Assembly (NCBI GenBank): GCA_964020085.1
Contig: OZ026604.1
Coordinates: 20,593,894 to 20,657,893 of the forward strand
Direction of reading: 5' to 3'
DNA from: Micromussa lordhowensis
Lineage: Eukaryota > Cnidaria > Anthozoa > Scleractinia > Lobophylliidae
Length of the DNA: 64,000 nucleotides
Part shown: positions 36,201-48,200 of the stretch, piece after piece
Position numbering within the stretch: position 1 is the stretch's first letter
Layout of the letters: each line of letters starts with the position of its first letter
The notes under the pieces: model-generated
Databases searched by the model: none
What the model was told of the DNA's origin: nothing
The model's input: the letters and a program-made list of their open reading frames with translations, nothing else
Program-made: the position numbers and the translations under genes

Positions 36201-39200
36201 CGTCTGAAGTACAACTGGCTTGTGGAGATCATAGAGCTATTGACGGGGGCAGTGTTTATTGACCTGAAAAAGGCATTCGATACTGTTCCTCATGATGGTC
36301 TTTTAAACAAGTTGTTCAGATATGGAATTCAAGATCAGCCTCTCTCGTGGTTTCAGAGCTATCTCACTAACAGGACTCAGAGCGTGTCTATTGAAAAATC
36401 ACCTTTCATCTGCCGCTAATATTAGTAGCGGAGTACCTCAGGGTTCCGTGTTAGGGCCTCCCTTGTTTATTCTTTGCATTAACGATCTTCCTTTAGCCGT
36501 AGGTCTGTCTAGCGTTATGCTATATGCTGACGACACCGTTATTTTTACTGCCGCTTCAAGCATTGATAAACTACAGCTGAACTTAAGCCTCGATCTTAAC
36601 AATGTCTCTAGCTGGCTAACAGCGAATGGTCTTTTCCTCAACCTAAAGAAAACTGAGTACGTTGTATTTGGAACTCGGCAGAGGCTAATTAGATCTGAAT
36701 CCAATGGTCCGCTTTGCATGGAAGGGAAGGAAGTTAACCAAGTAAAGTCCTTCAAGTATCTAGGAGTCTTACTAGATGAGTGTTTATCCTTCAACGATCA
36801 CATAAACTATGTAAGGTCAAAAGTTACCAGCAGACTTGGCCTCCTGTCACGATTACGAGGTTGTTTATCCACGGAAGCAGCAAATAAGATCTATTTGTCT
36901 ACGGTGGTACCGATATTAAGTTATTGCGATACGTGCTTCTACCCTTTGGGAAGCACTAACAGAAAGTGTTTTGAACGCCCGCAACGACGAGCGGCGAGAA
37001 TCGTATACGGTTTTAAATCTGACATAACCACGGAATCTATACTTGAAAACCTTCGCTGGCCGCCTCTTACAAGATCTATGGAAAAGCACTGTGTACTGTT
37101 AGTTAACAAGTGTTTGATCGGTGAAGTTCCTTCATATTTTAAAGACTATTTCATGTTACGCAGCCAGAGCGATAACCAAAAAAGGTGTACTAGATCGTCA
37201 ATCACTGACATCATTCTTCCTAAATTTCATCTAGATGTCGCTAAAAAGTCTTTTTACTACCATGGTGCATTGGCATTCAATAGTCTTCCAATGAACATTA
37301 AGACTTTACCACCTAAGGATCGTTTCCCGGCTATCTCCGCTTTTTATTCTTGAGCTATTTTTTAGAATCATTTTATTCCATCTTTTTATTGTAGTTAGAG
37401 TTATACGTAATATTTATTGATATATGTTTATTTATAATTTATATCTACTTTGAAATAATAGTGCCCATGAATTTGAGTTCCTTAAGCTTGAACTGAAGTT
37501 TTGCTGCATTGAGCTTGATGTTCTTTTGGTGACAGCATTCCATCAGAGCAATGAATCTTCTGTCATGGTCTTTTTGATCTTCTTCATAGTCGTTTCCTTC
37601 TCCATATACTAGGATATCATCTGCAATGCATATGATGCCTTCAAGGCCTTCTAGGGCGGTTGTCAGCCTCATCTGGAACTCTTCAGGGGCGCTGGTAATC
37701 CCATCTGGTAATCCCATCTTTACCTGCCGTATGATGTGTGCTTGGTGAATCATCATCGAGAGGAATGTGGAGAAAGCCTTCTTTGACGTCAACTAGAGAG
37801 AAGCATTTCGCTGCACTAAGTTTATGAAGCTGTTCATTTAGGGTAGGCATCTGGTGTTTTGGTCGATGGATGGCCTTGTTTACTGTTTGACTTGGGTCTA
37901 TACACGCTCTGAACGCCTTTGGTGTCTCTCGGATTAGTTCATTGGAGCACCAGGCGGTTGGTTCCTTTACCTTGGCGATAACCCCTTGTTCAACGTAGCG
38001 ATCCAAGGCTTGTTTTTCACGCTCTCGCTTTGCTACTGGTATTCTGTGAACTGGCATCTGCACGGACTGTATGCTCTCATCTATTTGAAAATGACCAGGT
38101 GGACCAAGCTGACCAAGGCCTTCGTGGGTGGCAGCGTATTGGTCTAGAATGTCCTCCTTATGTAACTGGCCAGGAGGTGGAAGCTGTCGGTTTGATAGAA
38201 CTTTGATTGGCTTTGACGGCGAAGGTGATGGATTACATGAGTTGGCTGTGGCCTCGTGGAGTTGCCGAAGATGGTTGCAGGTCATGTTCATCTTTGGATC
38301 TGGAATTGATTCTGCATGCTGCAGTGCAAAATCCCAGGGATGGGTAGGCTGGAACCTTGAGAGTTTTCTGTGTTCGGCACTGATATGTTCTACCTCTGAG
38401 GATAGGGAATGGATTTCATCAGCGTGTACTTTGATAAGTCCCAGTCTCTCGCTGTCGCTCCCTGACAGAAGTGCTGGTTTGCATCCGATAGAGGAATCTG
38501 GCAGGACTTGAAAGGTGAGTGTTACATAGTTGTGCTTTTTTCACATACTAGATATACCTGACCTTCAGGTTCCAACGGTTTGGAGTTTCCATAGAGATAT
38601 AGACGGTAGGGGGATCGTTTGAGTTCTGCATCTGGCAGAAGGGAGCGCAGGGTATTGATGAACATGGTTTTGTATGTTGTTGCAGTGTCTATTTGAAACT
38701 GGACTTGAGTGAATGCTGAGCCTGTCGCATAGAGTGATAGGGTTGTGAAGGATCGCTTTGCTTGGCTGGAGTCGGCAACGCTGTGTACTTGTGCTTCCAA
38801 AGAATAAGTGAAGCCACAATCATGATCAAATGATGTGTCACATGGCTGTTCCTCTGTGACGTACATGTCGGGGTAGTGAAGATCTCGTGATTGGGTAGAT
38901 GTGTTTGCATGTGGATCATGTCGCTGGCCACTCAATCGTGAGTCACGTCGCTGGCCATTCGCGCTATTTGTGTATTCCTTCCTACCGAATCTAGTGTTGG
39001 AGGCTTAGGTTCTCAAATCTGGTACTTTAAACTTACGGTCTTCTAGGCAGACTTGGGCAAAATGGTCATTGCCACCACATGTCGAGCAGGTCTTTCCTTT
39101 AGCGGGACATACTTTCCAGGGGTGGGCACCTCGGCGGTCCCTACACCAGAAACACGTTCCAGGCTCCCTGCGGAGTTTCATCTGGCTGTGTCTGAGGCCT

Positions 39201-42200
39201 GTCCAATGGACTCCTTCGTCCGTTCCTTTCGACGAATCCACAATTGATTTGCTTGTTTGCTTGGGAGACTCTATGGCTCTCGCTTCTGCCACCACATCTT
39301 GCAGGGTTTTCTTAGAGTTGTCAGGAGCTAACTTCTCATGTGAGCCTCATTGAGGCCAAAAATAAATTTGTTTCTAGTGAGTTCATCAGTGAGCTCACCA
39401 TAAGCACAAAGGCTGCTCGCTTGGCGTACTTTGACTTCCCACTCTTGTATGGACTCATGCAAGGTCTGGGATGACGTCCATAACTTGAAACGGTTGGTGA
39501 GAAATGAACTCCCTGTGGAGCCTGTGTAGTGGGCGCGTAGTTTTTCCATCCAAACCCATGGTTTCTTCTTGTCGTCGTTGGGGATTTGAGGTTCTATTGT
39601 GTACCTAATTACAGACAGAGCTTCATCTGAAAGTGAAGATCGCAGGGGAGAAATTTCTAGTAGCGGGCTTTTCTATAGTCTCCTCCGCAGCCGTTATTAG
39701 GGTCGTCACGCAACGCTTCTCCCCCACTAACGGCTGCTTAAACCGGAACCCCATTTGTTTCCCTTTGTTTTGAGTTCACGTGAAAATTACAGAATACACC
39801 AATCATGCGTTGCCTATTGTTAGCTCTGAAACCAATCACGTATCAGTAGTTTGTCAATGACGTCAGTTTCCCGGGTAAATTCATCGCCTCCTTCGCGAGA
39901 TGTTGCCAGACATCACAGAGATTTCCTATGGATCTAAGTCCAAAAAAAGTAGTTAAAGTAGCTCTAGGTGCTTCATTTGTTCGTCGGCTTCCCACAAGAA
40001 TAACAAAATCTTCATTTTCGGAAAGAGTTCACTCGGCATTGCTGAAGTCATCCGATCCTCGCTATCGGTGGACGTTAGTCGCTACTCAGAAAACAGCGAA
40101 CTGTTCGTCTGTATAGACAAATGCTACCAGCATTTGATAAAATTTAATCGGGCATCGGATAAGTTGAAGGAGCTAAAGAAAATAAATCGAAGAAGTCTTC
40201 AAGGCAAGAGAAAATGGTTTTCGATTTAATTATATATTCCGTGACAGTGCAAGCCAAGAATTATGTCCAGATAAGAATGCCGAAAGAGGTGTCAAAAATA
40301 CATCAACTTCATCACCTCGAGGAAAAGCATCCAAATGCGATTTGCCGATACCACTTGTACTTCTTCTGTCATTTACAAAGATTCGGATGCGTTGGGAACA
40401 CCAATTTCTGCTGACAGAACGCCACTGTGTTCCTGCTAATCACCGATTCAAAGTCATCCCTTTGGTCTGGTCTTACGGGCTTTTCCAAATGCACAACTGA
40501 ACGGAAGTTCTCCCCTTCCAGTTGACATCGACGCCGGAAGGTTGGTGGTGTGATCAAACACAAGTGGAAGCACTTGATAAATAAGAGATTTGCAAAGCCG
40601 GTAGGCAGGTTCACAAAAGCATGTTTCTTATTTAAAAATATTTTTTCTATTGCCAACTAGTAGTCATAGAAGGTCAGAATTATCCCCGTCACGGTATAGG
40701 TATAGGTATAGGTATAGGTATAGGTATAGGTATAGATATAGGTAAAGGACGTCACCTATTGTTAAAACGTAGGGAAAATGCGTTCCTGCATACTAATGTT
40801 TGACTTCCTGCATACTAATTCGGTATAGGTTTACTAATAAGCATCACTCTAGTACAATGAAAACAATAAGCTTGCCTGGGCCTGCTCGCTAATAGTGAAC
40901 CCCGATTGGTTCATGAAAATATCTGTTACGTTTTTATCTGATCTCTCAGCTTTGCTGACAAGAGAGAGTGAATATATTATTCGGCTTAGCTAACTGCTCG
41001 AGTTTTCCGCTCCGTTAGTCACGCACTGAACTCCTCTTTCAACCCTAGATTTGCATACAAACTCCAACGGAAACGCCCATGGGACAGCTCTACCATTGAA
41101 ATGACAACAATAGAAGTTCAGACCGCTAATTAATTGTCAACACGCGACAATAAATATTTTTTGGACAACGCGTTTTCTTAAGAAACTTTATTGCTTGTTA
41201 TTAGCGAATACAAAAAAAATAATACACACAGATTTGAAATGAATACACCAAAATTAAAACAACTACAAAATGTTTATGAGTAAAGCATCAGGAAATTAGG
41301 ATGCAATCAATCGTCTTCATCTTCGCTTGGAGGATAATAAATCCTTTTTAAAGTTTTTGAATCAATGTGTTTCACCGCGTGGCAGTCAGCGCACCAAATA
41401 AATCCGTCTGTCAAGTGTTTACGATCAACAGGAATTTGATGTGCACATATCGGACAAATCCTATAACCATCTTGCCAGAAACATCTAGGGCATTTGACTA
41501 TTGCTCTTTCGTAAACGTTCTCTCCGTTGCAATAGTAGCAAGGACCTTTTACTTTAAGCAAAATCTCTGAACTTGCGGTTTCCTCTTCGTCTGAATTTTC
41601 TTCAGGTTCCAGATCTGGGTTTTCCGATTCTTGATCACTATTTTCAGAGGCTGTCTCTTTGTCATCTTCATTATCACTGCTTTCGGAGACCATTTCTTTA
41701 TCACCAGCCTCACTGTCTTTATCGTGATAGGCTTGTTCTTTTCCAATAGTTCAGCCAAAATTCTCTTATTCTGTATGAAACGCTTATTGATTCCTAACTG
41801 CCAACCCATCTATAAATGTTTTGAGCGCGCAGGGTTTAACGATATCGTCGTTATGGGGGAGGAACACATATTCGACCAGCTCTGAAATGTTCGTCAGTGG
41901 TATTATTCGCTGGTTTCGGAGTAACTGTCCGCGAGGTGTCCAAAACAAGATATCTTTGGAAGCCGCCATGCTGTGTAGTAAGTCAGAAGCGCGTTTTCTG
42001 GAAACGGTTTGTGAGAGATTCTCTAACACATCTTTAATTCGAGGTTCTTTGTTATCGCTTTCATCGTTTTCACCTGCGTTGCTGTCTTCATGATCACTCT
42101 CTTCCTCTTCGTCCCAGTCGACTTTTCTCTTCATATTGACCAGCACTCGTTAAGGTCAAGAACCGACTGATATACTACAGACTAGGTCGCGATGTTTATA

Positions 42201-45200
42201 ACATTAGGGGCCCTATGCTAGTTAGAACTGGGATTAGCAAATCTTGTATAAATGCTCCACCTTCTTGAGCAAGGGTTTGCTTCTTTGTCTTGTAAGGAAC
42301 ACTTGATTCAACGAGACTAACAAGGGCATCTATATGCGTTTTTAAGTTGCGCTTCACTTCCTTAGAGACCGGTATGTTTCCATGACACATATTAAAAAGA
42401 ATTTGAACTAATGCGTGTATCTGTTCGGGGGTAGCTGTCTCTAGAAGAAACTGACGCTGATGTTCTGGGCAACAAGTTAAGAGATGAAGGAAAGGTAGAT
42501 TGTTCTTTACTACTCAAAACATGGTCGTAAAATGATTAAAGATGACGGGTATCAGTGTTTTATAATTTTGCCAGGGAGTCCCACTTAAAGTTACGACCAA
42601 AGTTGAAAGTCATCTTGGTCTTGATCCAACACAACTGTTTTTCGTTTCTTGAACGGGGGTAAACCACGAAACTGCACTTTTCTTTTTGTAGCTTTTCGAC
42701 CACGCCCAGCCTGAGATACTAGTCCACCAATAGCTTCTTTACTACGCTTTGCCAGCGCTGTGTTCACATTATTTCCTTCCAGAACATCTTGAGCCACTTG
42801 GGCTCCGGTTTGTAACACCTTTTTGCCCAGTACTTTAGCACCTTGCTGTAAATGAGGCATCGCCCAACGGAAAAGACCTTTAAATATGGAACCTAAGCCA
42901 TATCCCTGCTGAAATCGAGCACCGTGAAAAGCCGGTAAATTGCCTCCTTTTTGCTTAGCTTGGTTTAAATAGTACTATTCTTCGTACAATTTGTGATTCA
43001 GGATGTAAAGTTTCCTCATCGCGTTTAAAGGTTTGCTGTTCTGCTCTGACGAAAATGAAGTGTAAGCAACACTTTACCAAGTACAAGTGGCACTGATACT
43101 CCTGTGTCGTGCTTTATATGGTTTTCGATATGGTGATAGAACAATAGAAGGAGGGAAAACAATAGAATTGTGGTGGAGGTGGCGGAAAACAATAGAATTG
43201 TGGTGGTGGTGGTGGAAAACAATAGAACTGTGGTGGTTGTGGTGGTGGAAAACAATAGAATTGTGGTGGTGGTGGTGGAAAACAATAGAATTGTGGTGGA
43301 GGTGGTGGAAAACAATAGAATTGTGGTGGTGGCGGTGGAAAACAATAGAACTGTGGTGGTGGTGGTGGTGGAAAACAATAGAATTGTGGTGGTGGTGGTG
43401 GAAAACAATAGAACTGTGGTGGTGGTGGTGGTGGAAAACAATAGAATTGTGGTGGTGGTGGTGGAAAACAATAGAATTGTGGTGGAGGTGGTGGAAAACA
43501 ATAGAATTGTGGTGGTGGTGGTGGAAAACAATAGAACTGTGGTGGTGGTGGTGGTGGAAAACAATAGAATTGTGGTGGTGGTGGTGGAAAACAATAGAAT
43601 TGTGGTGGAGGTGGTGGAAAACAATATAATTGTGGTGGTGGTGGTGGAAAACAATAGAACTGTGGTGGTGGTGGAAAACAATAGAATTGTGGTGGTGGTG
43701 GTGGAAAACAATAGAATTGTGGTGGTGGTGGTGGTGGAAAACAATAGAAATGTGGTGGTGGTGGTGGTGGAAAACAATAGAATTGTGGTGGTGGTGGTGG
43801 AAAACAATAGGGAGTTTAAGCAAATCGCTACGGCTGGCGCTAATACGGCTGCCGGAAGTAAATTTCCCCCAAAATGAGACACTGCGCATGTACGTCGGTT
43901 GCATCAAGCCGTAGCGTGAAATCTGACAACGTGAGTCGGGATGTTTTGCAGTAGTGGCTAGTACGTTGAGTTTATTTCGCTTCTCTGGCCCTTTTCAACG
44001 GACATCTCGGCATTTTATGAATTTCATTGGATACTATATCCTTTAAAGTCAGTTTAGCTCAAAGATTGTGCCAAGGTTGAGTCTCGTAAGCTTGTAAATT
44101 CGTATCATGAATTTAAGATAAGTTTTGGCAAAGATGTTGGAACGGCGACGAGAGTCAAGTGAAATATTGGCGTTGAGCACGAGGTGTTTTTTCTTCGGTT
44201 AAGTTTGCTTTGGGGGTTTAGTGAAGATGTTTTGTACCCGGATAATTACACAATGCTAGTTTGCTTATTTGAGCGTGGATATATTTGTGTTCTTCACTCG
44301 ATATTCTTTGTCGTCGAAACTAAGTCTTATGTATTTCATCCATCGAATTGTTGTTATTGTACATTTGCTTTCGCTCAGAAATAATCTGTTCGTCCTAGCA
44401 AGGCGAATAGCGGCCATCGCTCCTTTGAGCGAAGCCATTTTACGGTGAGAAAGTAAATAAAAGAGATTTTAAACTCCTCAGCTCATGTTTCTGACATCTT
44501 TGTACTTCGCTTTGCTAAAATTTGGCAGATCACGGAGACGTACTCTCCCCAGACCTTCTCAGTCACGGCAGCCGTAGTAGCACCAGCCGTAGTGATTTGC
44601 TTAAACTCCCTAATAGGACCCTAATAGAATTGTGGTGGAGGTGGTGGAAAACAATAGAATTGTGGTGGTGGTGGTGGTGGTGGAAAACAATAGAATTGTG
44701 GTGGTGGTGGTGGTGGAAAACAATAGAACTGTGGTGGTGGTGGTGGTGGAAAACAATAGAATTGTGGTGGTGGTGGTGGAAAACAATAGAATTGTGGTGG
44801 AGGTGGTGGAAAACAATAGAATTGTGGTGGTGGAGGTGTTGAAAAAGAATAGAAATGTGGTGGTGGAAAACAATAGAATTGTGGTGGTGGTGTTGGAGAG
44901 TGAGATTTGTGGTGGTGGTGGTGTTGGAAAACAATAGAATTGTGGTGGTGGTGGTGGTGGAAAACAATAGAAATGTGGTGGTGGTGGTGGAAAACAATAG
45001 AAATGTGGTGGTGGTGGTGGTGGAAAACAATAGAAATGTGGTGGTGGTGGTGGTGGAAAACAATAGAAATGTGGTGGTGGTGGTGGTGGAAAACAATAGA
45101 AATGTGGTGGTGGTGGTGGTTGAAAACAATAGAAATGTGGTGGTGGTGGTGGAAAACAATATAATTGTGGTGGAGGTGGTTGAAAACAATAGAACTGTGG

Positions 45201-48200
45201 TGGTGGTGGTGGTGAAAAACAATAGAAATGTGGTGGTGGTGGTGGTGGAAAACAATAGAAATGTGGTGGAGGTGGTGGAAAACAATAGAATTGTGGTGGT
45301 GGTGGTGGTGGAAAACAATAGAATTGTGGTGGTGGTGGAAAACAATAGAACTGTGGTGGTGGTGGTGGTGGAAAACAATAGAATTGTGGTGGTGGTGGTG
45401 GAAAACAATAGAATTGTGGTGTTGGTGGTGGTGGAAAACAATAGAATTGTGGTGGAGGTGGTGGAAAACAATAGAATTGTGGTGGTGGTGGTGGTGGAAA
45501 ACAATAGAATTGTGGTGGTGGTGGTGGAAAACAATAGAAATGTGGTGGTGGTGGTGGTGGAAAACAATAGAAATGTGGTGGTGGTGGTGGAAAACTATAG
45601 AATTGTGGTGGTGGTGGTGGAAAACAATAGAAATGTGGTGGTGGTGGTGGTGGAAAACAATAGAATTGTTGTGGTGGTGGTGGGAACAATAGAATTGTGG
45701 TGGCGGATAACGATAGAATTGTGGTTGAAGCCTATATAAATGTGGAGCATCATACGCATTTTGTCAGCCTGCGCTAAGCTTTGAATGAGTTGACATGAGT
45801 TGGTCCTGTCCTGTTTGTCAAAAGGATTTCTCTAGAAAAGATAGTATGCAAAGACATATGAACAGAAAACACAGTAATTCCAATTTTGCTCCAGTCATAC
45901 CAATGTCTCAAGAAAAGTGTCAGCGGTTTCAATTGGTTCATCCATTTACTTGCATGGTGGCCGGGATGACCGGATCGGGAAAAACTGTCTGGGTACAATC
46001 ACTGTTACAACAAGCTCAAACCGTGATCGATCAACACCGTAGAGAATAATCTGGTGTTATTCACAGTGGCAAAACGCCTACACGCAATTATTGATGATGA
46101 TACCAACAATCGAATTTGTCAAGGGGATTCCGGAATCTCTGGAAAATGATTCCTATTTAAATGTCAACATATGCAACCTGATTGTCATTGACGACCAAAT
46201 GATTGAGGCCGGAAAAGATAATCGGATCGTCAGCCTGTTTACAAAAGGATCGCATCACCGAAATCTGAGCGTTATTTACATTGTGCAAAATCTGTTCCAT
46301 CAAGGCAAAGGCAACCGAAGCATCAGCTTAAACAGTCATTGCTTGGTCCTTTTCAAGAATCCTCGGGATAAACTGCAAATTTTGACTCTGGCCAAACAAA
46401 TGTATCCAAGTGAAACTGCTTGGTTTGTCAAAGAGTACGAAGAGGCGGTGCGAAGACCATATGGATATCTTTTTGTAGATCTCAGGCCAACGACTCCAGA
46501 GAGATGTAGATTGCGAACAAATGTTTTACCCGGCGAAGAAAGATTCGACAAAGGATTCGACGAGAATAGAATTTCCCAAGAACTGCTCCAGTACCTCAAA
46601 CAACAAACTCTGATGGTGCCTCCGCCAATTTCGGAGATGCAACGCATTCAGAATAATATGGATAATCTCCTGTATCGTACAAACCTTGGAGAGGACCAAA
46701 AAGCGAAGCAGTACATGCAGTTGCAAAACAAGTTTTTAAACTATAAACACCAGCTAAAATCTTTAATACCTGAAGCAACAATACCCACCCAACCCCAAGA
46801 GCCAAATCAAATTTCTACGAATGTACTGACAGGCGACGTACCAACTGCGCCAAACCCCGTTCAAAAACCACCAGAAATCATACCAGCGACTCCAGTTCAA
46901 GCACCAACCCAAGTGACAGCCCCACAAGCCTTATCTACCATGGCAACCTCTTCCTCTATCTCATCTCCCTCCCTCCCTCCCTCCCTCCCTCCATTTTGAC
47001 TCCCCCTCCCACAGTCGAAACGCTGTCACCAGTTAGAAAGCGTAAACGCCCCCAGTCTGTCAAATTTGTAAATTACCTGGACTATGAACCGAAGAAAGCC
47101 TCTAGACGATCTCGACGTTTACACAGGACTTCGCCTTACAAGTACTCTCAATACGATGAAGACGATTGATTGCATCCTAATTTCCTGATGCTTTACTCAT
47201 AAACATTTTGTAGTTGTTTTAATTTTGGTGTATTCATTTCAAATCTGTGTGTATTATTTTTTTTGTATTCGCTAATAACAAGCAGTAAAGTTTCTTAAGA
47301 AAACGCGTTGTCCGAAAAATATGTATTGTCGCGTGTTGACAATTAATTAGCGGTCTGAACTTCTATTGTTGTCATTTCAATGGTAGAGCTGTCCCATGGG
47401 CGTTTCCGTTGGAGTTTGTATGCAAATCTAGGGTTGAAAGAGGAGTTCAGTGCGTGACTAACGGAGCGGAAAACTCGAGCAGTTAGCTAAGCCGAATAAT
47501 ATATTCACTCTCTCTCGTCAGCAAAGCTGAGAGATCAGATAAAAACGTAACAGATATTTTCATGAACCAATCGGGGTTCACTATTAGCGAGCAAGCCCAG
47601 GCAAGCTTATTGTTTTCATTGTACTAGAGTGACGCTTATTAGTAAACCTATACCGAATTAGTATGCAGGAAATCCACATTAGTATGCAGGAACGCATTTT
47701 ACTCAGACAGTTTGAATATTAATGATTTACCTATACCTATACCGTGACGGGGATAATTCTGACCTTCTATGACTACTCCAACTTCTGTTGATAATTTTAA
47801 GTGAGGATTTTAAACTTGGAAGACACCAAAATAAAGGCTTCTTCGAGCGACGTCACCATCAGTAGCCGATAGAACACGAGTTGTCATTGGACAATTAGTC
47901 TTGGCGCGACCGCCTCAGGAATATGTGAGGGATGTTGTGATTGGCTAATACGCGGAAACAAATGGGGTTCGGGTTTAAGCAGCCGTTAGTGGGGGAGAAG
48001 CGTTTCGTGACGACCCTAATAACGGCTGCGGAGGAGACCAGCTTTTCTAGTGATCTGCACGTTCGGTGACAGGATCTTTGCCAAGGCTACGATAGTTGGC
48101 TTGGATGCAATAATTATTAAAACGAAGTTCGAAATTCTTGAAATTTTCACTCAGATTACCCACAAGTTTGAGCTCTGGTCTTTTGAGGTTAGCCATTGTG

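Larger units (their letters stand above)
39676..41321. repeat. Left terminal inverted repeat of the virus-like element
   Basis: The outer part (39678 to about 39772) matches the right end with about two mismatches. The inner part (about 40662-41321) matches the inverse of 47155 to about 47777. An ~800-900-bp stretch between them has no counterpart on the right. The first 60 bases contain a sub-terminal hairpin (GCAGCCGTTA ... TAACGGCTGC, 39687-39737). The inner limit lies within the last codons of the zinc-ribbon gene. Confidence 0.85.
39676..48040. mobile_element. Virus-like element with long terminal inverted repeats, Polinton/adintovirus-related
   Basis: 8.4 kb with inverted ends starting T(A/G)GTCTCCTCCGCAGCC and a 9-bp target duplication inside a gypsy gag. 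Left half, minus strand: acidic zinc-ribbon protein, small hydrophobic-tail protein and core/minor-capsid-like protein. Right half, plus strand: a C2H2-FtsK ATPase. Minisatellite fills most of the centre. C2H2-FtsK genes with small GG-containing proteins are known to me from Polinton- and adintovirus-like elements of invertebrates. DNA polymerase B, integrase, protease and major capsid are missing, so it is a non-autonomous or decayed derivative. A 9-bp duplication is unlike the usual 5-6 bp of Polintons. Confidence 0.75.

Noticed and set aside
39667..39676. Six-base Polinton-type target duplication
   Set aside because: The match on both sides extends to nine bases (GCTTTTCTA) and the six-base reading would leave unmatched element ends.
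43143..45712. Long open frames (up to 359 codons) with [18 protein letters not shown] or FPPPPQFYC patterns
   Set aside because: They are translations of a minisatellite whose unit length is a multiple of three, open in several frames of both strands; no start context or non-repeat domain.
43143..45712. CRISPR-like array of repeats and spacers
   Set aside because: The genome is eukaryotic, the 'spacers' are variable GTG runs and not unique sequences, and no cas gene is present.
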